Positions 26,437-32,540 of a DNA stretch of 32,540 nucleotides are shown piece by piece. This DNA is from CAYSLC01 sp964431545 (GTDB taxonomy: Bacteria; Desulfobacterota; Desulfobacteria; Desulfobacterales; JAABSP01), in contig CAYSLC010000037.1 in assembly GCA_964431545.1 (NCBI GenBank), forward strand, positions 1 to 32,540, read 5' to 3'. The position numbers and the translations under genes were made by a program. Every line of letters begins with the position of its first letter. Within the stretch, counting starts at the first letter, position 1. The notes below the pieces were generated by a model. The model did no database searches and had not been told where the DNA came from. It worked only from the letters and a program-made list of their open reading frames with translations.

Positions 26437-29400
26437 GTGTCCGCGCACCACAAGGAAGGGACGGGGAGGACGGCCCATGGAAGGCGGGGACGCCTTCCGC
26501 CGGTGACGGTGCTGATCCTTCTGTTGTGGGCCGGGGTCGCCGCCGGCGAGGAATCCCCTCTCCGGCGGGTCCTTCTGCTCAACTCCTACCAGCCCAACAT
26601 GACCTGGGTGGAGCAGATCGAAAAGGCGGTCTTCGATGTCCTGCGCCCCGCCGAAAACGACATCATCCTCTACATCGAATACATGGACACGAAACACGTC
26701 TCCACTCCCGCCTACTTCGACCGGCTCAAGGAGGTCTACCGGATCAAATACGGCCACCTCAAGCTCGACCTGATCCTCTCCTCGGACAACCACGCCTTCG
26801 ACTTCCTCCGCAGAGAGAGGGACGCGCTCTTCCCCGGGGCTCCCGTGGTCTTCTGCGGGGTCAACTTCTTCAAGGATGACCAGATCAGCGGCATTGCCGA
26901 CTTCACGGGGGTGGCCGAGACCTTCGACGCCCGGGGCACGGCGGAGCTGATCCTCCGGCTCCACCCCGACGTGGAGACGATCTTCATCATCAATGACTAC
27001 CTCAAGACCGGCCGTGCCTGGTCGGATACCATGAAGGAGGATCTGGCCCCCCTGGCGGCCAGGGTGGCCATGGACTATGCGCCGGACATCCCCTTCGAAC
27101 AGCTCATCCACCGGATCGGGACCCTCCGGCCCGGCACCGTCATCCTTCTCGGCGTCTACTTCGGGGATACCTTCGGCCGGTATTTCACCTACGAGCGGAT
27201 CGGGGCCCTCCTCTCGGAGGCGGCCGAGGTGCCGGTCTACTGCCTCCTCGACTTCAATATCGGATACGGGACCGTGGGGGGCAAGGTGATCAACGGATAC
27301 GACCAGGGCGCCGCCGCGGCAGCCATCGGGCTTCGGGTCCTCGACGGGCAGGACGCCGGCGGCATCCCGGTGCGGAAAAACGGCTTCCACCGGTTCATGT
27401 TCGATTACCGGCAGCTCCGGCGCCACCGCATCGACATGGGCGAACTCCCGCCGGAGAGCACCATCCTGCACCGGCCGACCTCCTTTTACGATCGCCACCG
27501 CCCGGTGATCCTGACCACCCTGGGGGTCATCGCCTTCCAGGCCCTCATCATCGTGGCGCTCCTGATGAACGTCCGGCGGCGCCGCCGGGCCGAGGCCTCC
27601 CTGAAGCTTCTCAACGAGACCCTGGAGAACCGGGTCCGGGACCGGACGGCGGAGATCACCAAGATCAACCAGGATCTCCAGGAGAGCGAGGCCAAGTACC
27701 GGAACCTCATCGAGCGGGCCGGGCCGGGATTCCTCATCATCCAGGAGGCGCGGATCAAGTATGTCAACCATCGGCTGGCCGCCATGGTGGGATGGGACCG
27801 GGAGGCGTTGATCGACCGGCCCTTCCATCTCCTGGCCTCGGAGCGCGACCAGGATCTTGTCAAGGACCGGTACCGCCGACGGATGCGGGGCGAGGAGGTG
27901 CCGGAAACCTACGAGACCGTCCTCCAGGGCCGGAGGGGGAATTCAATCCACGTGGAGGTCAACGCCAGCGTGCTCCACTACATGGGGCAACGGGCCGACT
28001 ACGTCTACGTCCACGACATCACCGGGCGCAAGGAGGTGGAACGGACCCTCAAGGCGGCGGCCGAGGCGGCCGAGGCGGGAAGCCGGGCCAAAAGCGCCTT
28101 TCTGGCCAACATGAGCCACGAGATCCGGACCCCCATGAACGCCATCCTCGGGTTCAGCGATCTTCTGATGAAACGGGCCGAATCAACGGAGCAGAAGAGA
28201 TACCTCTCCCAGATCCACGCCGGCGGCCGGGCCCTCCTCTCCCTGGTCAACGATGTTCTCGACCTCTCCAAGATCGAAGCCGGGAAGATGGAGATCTGTC
28301 CGGAGCCGATCCAACCCCGGAAGATCTTCGCCGACGTCGGGCAGGTTTTTTCCCAGAAGGCCCGGGAAAAGGGACTCGACCTTCGGACCTCCGTGGACGA
28401 CGCGATCCCCCGGCTGCTGATGCTCGACGAGCCCCGGCTCCGGCAGGTGCTCCTCAACCTGGTGGGCAACGCCGTCAAATTCACCCCGGAGGGCCATGTC
28501 GCCGTATCGGTACGGGCGGCGGGCGGGTGGAAAGAGCGCCGGCGCCGAACCGGAGAGCGGATCACCCTGGAGATCGAGGTGGCGGACACGGGGATCGGGA
28601 TCCCAAAGGAACAGAGGGGGTCGGTCTTCGACAGCTTCCATCAGGAGAGCGGCCGGATCTCGAAGAAGTACGGCGGTACCGGCCTGGGACTCGCCATCTC
28701 CAAGCGGCTAGTGGCGCTGATGGATGGCGAACTCTCGGTCCACGGCCGCCCGGGGGGAGGCTCCCGGTTCCGGCTGGTTCTGCCCGATGTGGTGGTGGCC
28801 GAACCGGCGGCGCCGGAGGCGCCCCTCCTCCCGGATGCGGCCGGCGGGACGCGATTCGCCCCGGCCCGGATCCTGGTGGTGGATGACACGCCGTCGAACC
28901 GGGAGATCATCCTGGGGTACCTGGAGGGAGAGCCCCTGGAGATCCTGGAGGCGGAGAGCGGGGGCGCCGCCCTGGACGTACTGGCCGCCGGGCCGGTGCC
29001 GGACCTGATCCTGATGGACCTGAGAATGCCCGACAAAAGCGGGTTCGAAACAGCGGCCGAGATCCGGGAGCGGCCCGAATGGCGGCGGATCCCCCTGGTG
29101 GCGATGACCGCATACACCCTGAAGGAAGCTCTGGAGAAGACCCGGGACCTCTTCGACGGCTGTCTCACCAAACCCATGTGCGAGATGGATCTGGTCCGGG
29201 AACTTGGCCGGTTCCTGCGGATCGAACAGGTCTCCGGGCCCGGCGTCCCGGAGGATCGGGACACGGAACGCTCCCCCGGACCGTCGGCGTGCGCATCGGC
29301 CCTGGGATCGGACCCCGCCGGGATCCCGGCCGTTTTCGAGAACGACCTGCTGCCGGCGTGGCGGCGGCTCAACGGCGCCTTCTTCATGGACGACATCGCG

Positions 29401-29604
29401 GGGTTCGCCCGACGGCTGTCCGCCATGGGAGACCGGTACCGGATCGGCGCCCTGGCGGAGTACGGCCGGGAGCTGAACGAGATGGCCCAGTGGAGCGACA
29501 TCGGCCGCATCGAGGCCCTGATGGCGGAATTCCCCGATTTGGTGGAACGAATCCGCCGCGCAAACGGGTACCCCCGGCCGCCCACCGAAAAAGAGCCGCG
29601 TTAG
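26437..29604 (+). CDS. Hybrid histidine kinase with ABC-substrate-binding-like sensor domain
   Basis: 1055 residues from a GTG at 26437, three bases after the response-regulator stop. A signal or anchor helix (VTVLILLLWAGVAAG) precedes a periplasmic sensor at about 40-350 of the ABC_sub_bind type (VLLLNSYQPNMTWVEQI, FGDTFGRYFTYERIG, VINGYDQGAAAAAIG). A membrane helix near 356-377, a short coiled coil and a PAS domain (about 420-530) follow. The kinase core has H561 in MSHEIRTPMNAILGFS, the N box VLLNLVGNAVKFTPEG, ADTGIGIP and GGTGLGLAISKRLV. A receiver domain (ILVVDDTPSNREI, phospho-acceptor D861 in LILMDLRMPDKSGFE) comes next. The C-terminal helical region (about 960-1045) resembles the tail seen on related kinases but shows no phosphotransfer His motif. 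It likely senses a small periplasmic ligand and signals to the adjacent diguanylate cyclase. Confidence 0.94.
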   Translation: MSAHHKEGTGRTAHGRRGRLPPVTVLILLLWAGVAAGEESPLRRVLLLNSYQPNMTWVEQIEKAVFDVLRPAENDIILYIEYMDTKHVSTPAYFDRLKEVYRIKYGHLKLDLILSSDNHAFDFLRRERDALFPGAPVVFCGVNFFKDDQISGIADFTGVAETFDARGTAELILRLHPDVETIFIINDYLKTGRAWSDTMKEDLAPLAARVAMDYAPDIPFEQLIHRIGTLRPGTVILLGVYFGDTFGRYFTYERIGALLSEAAEVPVYCLLDFNIGYGTVGGKVINGYDQGAAAAAIGLRVLDGQDAGGIPVRKNGFHRFMFDYRQLRRHRIDMGELPPESTILHRPTSFYDRHRPVILTTLGVIAFQALIIVALLMNVRRRRRAEASLKLLNETLENRVRDRTAEITKINQDLQESEAKYRNLIERAGPGFLIIQEARIKYVNHRLAAMVGWDREALIDRPFHLLASERDQDLVKDRYRRRMRGEEVPETYETVLQGRRGNSIHVEVNASVLHYMGQRADYVYVHDITGRKEVERTLKAAAEAAEAGSRAKSAFLANMSHEIRTPMNAILGFSDLLMKRAESTEQKRYLSQIHAGGRALLSLVNDVLDLSKIEAGKMEICPEPIQPRKIFADVGQVFSQKAREKGLDLRTSVDDAIPRLLMLDEPRLRQVLLNLVGNAVKFTPEGHVAVSVRAAGGWKERRRRTGERITLEIEVADTGIGIPKEQRGSVFDSFHQESGRISKKYGGTGLGLAISKRLVALMDGELSVHGRPGGGSRFRLVLPDVVVAEPAAPEAPLLPDAAGGTRFAPARILVVDDTPSNREIILGYLEGEPLEILEAESGGAALDVLAAGPVPDLILMDLRMPDKSGFETAAEIRERPEWRRIPLVAMTAYTLKEALEKTRDLFDGCLTKPMCEMDLVRELGRFLRIEQVSGPGVPEDRDTERSPGPSACASALGSDPAGIPAVFENDLLPAWRRLNGAFFMDDIAGFARRLSAMGDRYRIGALAEYGRELNEMAQWSDIGRIEALMAEFPDLVERIRRANGYPRPPTEKEPR

Positions 29605-30401
29605 GCTCCGCGGGCGGTGACCACCATCCGGTGATCCATGAACCCCCGGTCCTCCTCGCCGGCCCCCACCGAAAGCCCGGTGTGGACCGTCACGTCATCG
29701 AACCCGGCATCGGCGATCAGCCCGGCAAGGGCCTCGGCGTCGTAGAGGCGGATGGCGTAGCTCCGGTCCCGGATCAGGCCGTTCTCCTTGCTCAGGACCA
29801 GCTCCCGGGCCAGGACCCGGCCGTCCCGGATCTCCCGCCTCCGGCAGACCACCACGTCGTCGCCGATCTCGTGCCAGGCCCGGGGGACCAGCCGATCCCT
29901 GACGGCGTCCCCGTCGGTCACGTCCACCAGAAGTCCCCCGCTGGGCCGGAGGACCCGCCGGATTTCGGCGAGGATCGCCCCGTCCCCAGCCCCGTCCGCC
30001 CCGTCCCCCGCCTCGTCCGCCACATACCCCAGGGAGTTGCCCAGCACCAGGACATGGTGGAAGGCCCCGTCGGGAAACGGGAGGTTCCGGGCGTCGCCGT
30101 TGACGAAGGCCCCGTTGTCCTCCTTTCCGAAGATCCGGCGGAGCCCCCGGCGCAGCAGGTGCCGGGAGTAGTCGAGCACCGTGCAGCCGGCGTGGCCCCG
30201 CTCCCGGAGCGCCAGGGTGTGGCGGCCCTGGCCGCCGCAGAGATCGAGGATCCGATGGTCCGGCTCAAGGGGCAGGAGGCGGGCGAAGAGGTCGGCCTCC
30301 CGCCGGGTGAGGGCGTCGTCGCAGACCGACCGGGCGTCGGTGACCAGGTAGACCTCGTCGAAGAGGGTCTTCCACCACCCGGGGTCCACGCTCAGGGTCA
30401 C
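29601..30401 (-). CDS. Class I SAM-dependent methyltransferase
   Basis: 266 residues from a GTG at 30401 whose first bases overlap the stop of the upstream ATP-grasp gene (GTGA), with GGAGGA just before it. A Rossmann methyltransferase fold is clear: motif I RILDLCGGQGRHTLAL at about residues 45-60, then VLDYSRHLL, GDARNLPFPDGAFHHVLVLGNSLGY, and RRVLRPSGGLLVDVTDG. A low-complexity Gly/Asp/Ala insert (EAGDGADGAGDGA) lies after LGYVAD where relatives have a short acidic loop. The substrate is unknown; coupling to an ATP-grasp ligase-like gene suggests methylation of a small molecule or peptide made by the operon. It converges on the histidine-kinase gene, and the two stop codons overlap by two bases. 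Confidence 0.9.
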   Translation of the reverse strand: MTLSVDPGWWKTLFDEVYLVTDARSVCDDALTRREADLFARLLPLEPDHRILDLCGGQGRHTLALRERGHAGCTVLDYSRHLLRRGLRRIFGKEDNGAFVNGDARNLPFPDGAFHHVLVLGNSLGYVADEAGDGADGAGDGAILAEIRRVLRPSGGLLVDVTDGDAVRDRLVPRAWHEIGDDVVVCRRREIRDGRVLARELVLSKENGLIRDRSYAIRLYDAEALAGLIADAGFDDVTVHTGLSVGAGEEDRGFMDHRMVVTARGA

Positions 30402-31792
30402 GGTTCCTCCTCCGGGTGGGCCCCGAAGCTGAAGAGGCCGTCCGAGGCGAAGATGGCCGGGGATCCGCCCCAGGGCTGGAGGCGGGCGATGGCGAGTTCC
30501 TCCTCCTCGATGGTGATATATTCGTCGAGCTGGCCCGTGGGCCACATCCGCTCCAGGGTGGCGCAGTCGGCCCACATGGCGGCGCTGTACCGCTTGAGGG
30601 CCTCGATCTGATCGAGGGTGAGGAGCCTCGGCCGAAGGGCGATCCTGATGGGCCCCAGCAGGTAGGTGAACCGCTCCCGGAGGGCCAGGGATTTCTGGAG
30701 GTCCGTAAGCTCGGCAAGCCGGTCCGGGTCCATGGCCAGCAGGGCGTCGTTGATCCGGTCGGTCGCCTCCCGAACCCCCATCTCCGAGCGGAGCACGGCC
30801 AGGGGCTGGACCCCGCCGCCGCTGCCCACGTTGGTGGGCACCCCCCCGTACCGCCCCAGGAAGCCGAAGACGGTGTCCGGCCCCAGGAGGCACCGGAAAT
30901 CGGTCTGGCACCGCTTCAGCTCGACCCGGTTCGTTTCGGGGTCGAACTCCGGGATCTCCTCGGCCCAGAGGTGGAGCGGGATCTTCTCCTGGAGGATGTA
31001 CCCCCCCTCGGCCAAAGCGAGATCGATGGCCCCGTCCCCGTCCGGATTGACCACCCCCACCCGGACCCCCTTGCCGGAGTACCCCCGCTCCGGCTTCAAG
31101 ACCAGCCGGTCCCAGTTCTCCCTTGTCCACGCCACCAGATCCGCGATGGGCTCCCCGGCCGGCCCCTCGGTCTTTCTGGGAAAGAAGCGCCGGGTCCAGG
31201 GGGTCCGGGCGACCGTCTCTTGATGGAACCGGTTCCGGTAGGGGCCGGTCATCACCTCGAACATGCTCTTGACGTTGATGGGCTCGGTGCCCCGGGGGTT
31301 GATCACCCGGTGCTCCCGGACCGCCTGGAGCAGGGGATCGACGCCGTGCTTCCGGTGGAGGTCGAGGAGCACGTCGTTGTTGAAGTCCATGAAGACCACC
31401 GACACCGGCCGCCCCTGGTGGCAAACGCGACCGCCGGCGATCTCGAACTCCGCCGGCCCGGCCAGCACGCCGGTGACCCCGTCAAAGCCGTCCAGACGTC
31501 GGGCCAGGTTCTGGTTCTCCGTGACGTCGGCCAGGGTCTCCTCCTCCGCCACCACCGCGATGACGCCGGGTTCGTCCCCCGAAAGGCGCCGGTGGACCCC
31601 CACCAGCATCTCGGCGAACCCCACCACCGGATAGAGGAGCGGATGGTCGAAGTCGAGGTCGAGCCCCACGGGCCGGATCTCCTCCAGGGCCGCCCAGACC
31701 GCCTTGGCGATCTCCTGGGTGGTCCGCTGGTAGTCCCAGCCGCCGGGGCTGCCCATGTTCCATTCGGAGTGGTATCCAAGAAATTCCGTCAC
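30398..31792 (-). CDS. ATP-grasp family protein
   Basis: 464 residues. The ATG at 31792 overlaps the stop of the upstream gene (ATGA). The central and C-terminal part shows ATP-grasp features: the Lys-bearing strand RLVLKPERGYSGKGVRVG at about residues 220-237, GYILQEKIPLHLWAEEIPEF, and a metal/ATP-binding end FRCLLGPDTVFGFLGRYGG followed by TNVGSGGG. The N-terminal part (GYHSEWNMGSPGG, VFMDFNND) probably binds the acceptor. ATP-grasp enzymes join a carboxylate to an amine or thiol through an acyl phosphate; this one resembles the glutathionylspermidine-synthase-like or circularly permuted group but I cannot name its product. It lies in a translationally coupled operon between a DUF885-like gene and a methyltransferase, so the three probably act in one pathway. 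Confidence 0.82.
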   Translation of the reverse strand: MTEFLGYHSEWNMGSPGGWDYQRTTQEIAKAVWAALEEIRPVGLDLDFDHPLLYPVVGFAEMLVGVHRRLSGDEPGVIAVVAEEETLADVTENQNLARRLDGFDGVTGVLAGPAEFEIAGGRVCHQGRPVSVVFMDFNNDVLLDLHRKHGVDPLLQAVREHRVINPRGTEPINVKSMFEVMTGPYRNRFHQETVARTPWTRRFFPRKTEGPAGEPIADLVAWTRENWDRLVLKPERGYSGKGVRVGVVNPDGDGAIDLALAEGGYILQEKIPLHLWAEEIPEFDPETNRVELKRCQTDFRCLLGPDTVFGFLGRYGGVPTNVGSGGGVQPLAVLRSEMGVREATDRINDALLAMDPDRLAELTDLQKSLALRERFTYLLGPIRIALRPRLLTLDQIEALKRYSAAMWADCATLERMWPTGQLDEYITIEEEELAIARLQPWGGSPAIFASDGLFSFGAHPEEEP

Positions 31793-32540
31793 GTCTCCCT
31801 CCCTGGGTCGGGGCGGCGCCGACCGGCCCGGAGCCGCCGCTCCAGGGCCGCGAACCCCACCTCCCCCTGTGCCAGGACCGTCCGGGCGAAGGTGGCGGGG
31901 GTGTGGCCGCCGTCTTTGGATGTTTGATAGAGGGTCCGGAACCGCCGCATGCCGATGGCGTAGCAGATCTGGTATCCGGGCTTCAGGGCGTACCGGCGGA
32001 CCATGGCCCGGGCCTGGTCCGGGTCCCGGCCCGCCTCGGCCAGCGTTCGCGCGGCCCCGGCCAGGTCCGTTCGGCCGGTGTGGAGATCGAGGTCCGCAAG
32101 GCCCCGCATGGCCCGCCAGAAGCGTCGCTTGGCCAGCAGCAGGCGATCGGCGGGACCCTCAAAAAAGCCGGTGTGAAAGAGGAGTTCCTCGGAGAAGCAG
32201 GCCCATCCCTCGTAGAAGAGGGGGAACTCCAGATGGCGCCGGACGGTCCGGGCCAGGCCCCACCGGCGGGTGTCGAGCAGGTGGTGGCCGGGGTAGGTTT
32301 CGTGGGCGGAGAGGAGGCGGAGGTCCTTGGGCATTGAATCCGAGCCGTCGGCCTCGGTCACGAAGAAGGTCCCCCCCGTTGGCGGGTGGCCGGGGGGCAT
32401 GGAGTAGGCGGCGCTGCTCCGGACCGCCGATAGGTAGGACGGGACCGGGGCCACCCGCACCGGCGCCGTCTCCAGCACCTCCGGATCGACCAGGCCGGCC
32501 GCCTCGCAGTGGGCACCCAGGGCCTCGATGGCCTCCCGGT
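31789..32540 (-). CDS. DUF885-family protein, 5' end outside the window
   Basis: The C-terminal 250 or so residues of a larger protein (DUF885 proteins are usually 550-600 residues); the frame is open to the window edge, so the start is missing. Family features: RVAPVPSYLSAVRSSAAY, a HETYPGHH metal-binding-type motif in SAHETYPGHHLL, EGWACFSEELLFHTGF (the EGWAxxxEEL signature), and GYQICYAIGMRRF near the end. These proteins are predicted metallopeptidase-like, and several are secreted or lipoproteins; no activity can be assigned safely. It overlaps the ATP-grasp start by four bases (ATGA), so it is the upstream partner of that operon. Confidence 0.85.
   Translation of the reverse strand, partial: REAIEALGAHCEAAGLVDPEVLETAPVRVAPVPSYLSAVRSSAAYSMPPGHPPTGGTFFVTEADGSDSMPKDLRLLSAHETYPGHHLLDTRRWGLARTVRRHLEFPLFYEGWACFSEELLFHTGFFEGPADRLLLAKRRFWRAMRGLADLDLHTGRTDLAGAARTLAEAGRDPDQARAMVRRYALKPGYQICYAIGMRRFRTLYQTSKDGGHTPATFARTVLAQGEVGFAALERRLRAGRRRPDPGRET

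Noticed and set aside
23815..27828. A 1337-codon open frame on the minus strand, antisense to gdhA, the REC-GGDEF gene and part of the kinase
   Set aside because: It lies opposite three clearly recognisable genes, is full of Pro/Gly/His/Asp/Val in the pattern produced by reading GC-rich codons antisense, and shows no known motif.
30402..31424. Upstream extension of the methyltransferase frame to 31424
   Set aside because: It overlaps the ATP-grasp gene in another frame and is Arg/Pro/Gly-rich shadow sequence. The GTG at 30401 with GGAGGA gives the normal N-terminus.

Overview
The window is most likely a contig from a metagenome-assembled or draft genome: it holds a run of 10 Ns at 13553-13562. 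Gene content suggests a Gram-negative, GC-rich bacterium, plausibly Desulfobacterota or a relative. The reasons are lipoproteins and an outer-membrane barrel, a hybrid kinase with an ABC substrate-binding-like sensor, SPASM radical SAM enzymes, rhodanese lipoproteins and an NADP-type glutamate dehydrogenase. The taxonomic call is inference. No rRNA, tRNA, CRISPR array, integrase or intact transposase was seen.

Layout. (1) 1-5148 is very GC-rich. It holds a fused hydantoinase A/B (5-oxoprolinase-type) enzyme, a small secreted protein and a NUDIX hydrolase with a stretched Nudix box. (2) 5105-5531 is a scar: the tail of a LysE gene, a truncated ParE/RelE-like toxin and a frameshifted antitoxin. 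(3) 5532-15290 is an island of visibly lower GC. It carries a 974-aa lipoprotein with six rhodanese domains, a strong terminator, and then a same-strand run: membrane glycosyltransferase, VTT/TVP38 protein, outer-membrane barrel, DPM-like GT2, two-domain exported rhodanese, and cellulose-synthase-like GT2. The island is bracketed by a ~105-bp imperfect direct repeat (5105-5208 and 15288-15392, about 85% identical). The repeat is the 3' junction of a convergent NUDIX/LysE gene pair, so the island appears to sit between these two genes. (4) 15315-23691, minus strand, holds a LysE exporter, a 1437-aa HEAT-repeat protein, a 789-aa enzyme with two radical SAM/SPASM modules, and an endonuclease/exonuclease/phosphatase-family lipoprotein. 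(5) 24025-29604, plus strand, holds gdhA, a REC-GGDEF response regulator and a hybrid histidine kinase. (6) 29601-32540, minus strand, is a tightly coupled trio: a DUF885-like protein (cut by the window edge), an ATP-grasp protein and a SAM methyltransferase.

Two possibly undescribed systems stand out. First, the HEAT protein contains two homologous His-Xaa-Asp arrays, one at mid-protein (five HxD motifs) and one at the C-terminus (six). It is encoded 10 bp downstream of the two-headed radical SAM/SPASM enzyme. This looks like a maturase and substrate pair, possibly making His-to-Asp cyclophane-type crosslinks in a very large substrate, or a metal-binding scaffold. Second, the island links periplasmic sulfurtransferases, eight rhodanese domains in alternating inactive/active pairs, to glycan synthesis and an outer-membrane barrel. 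Both functional readings are inferences from sequence and context.
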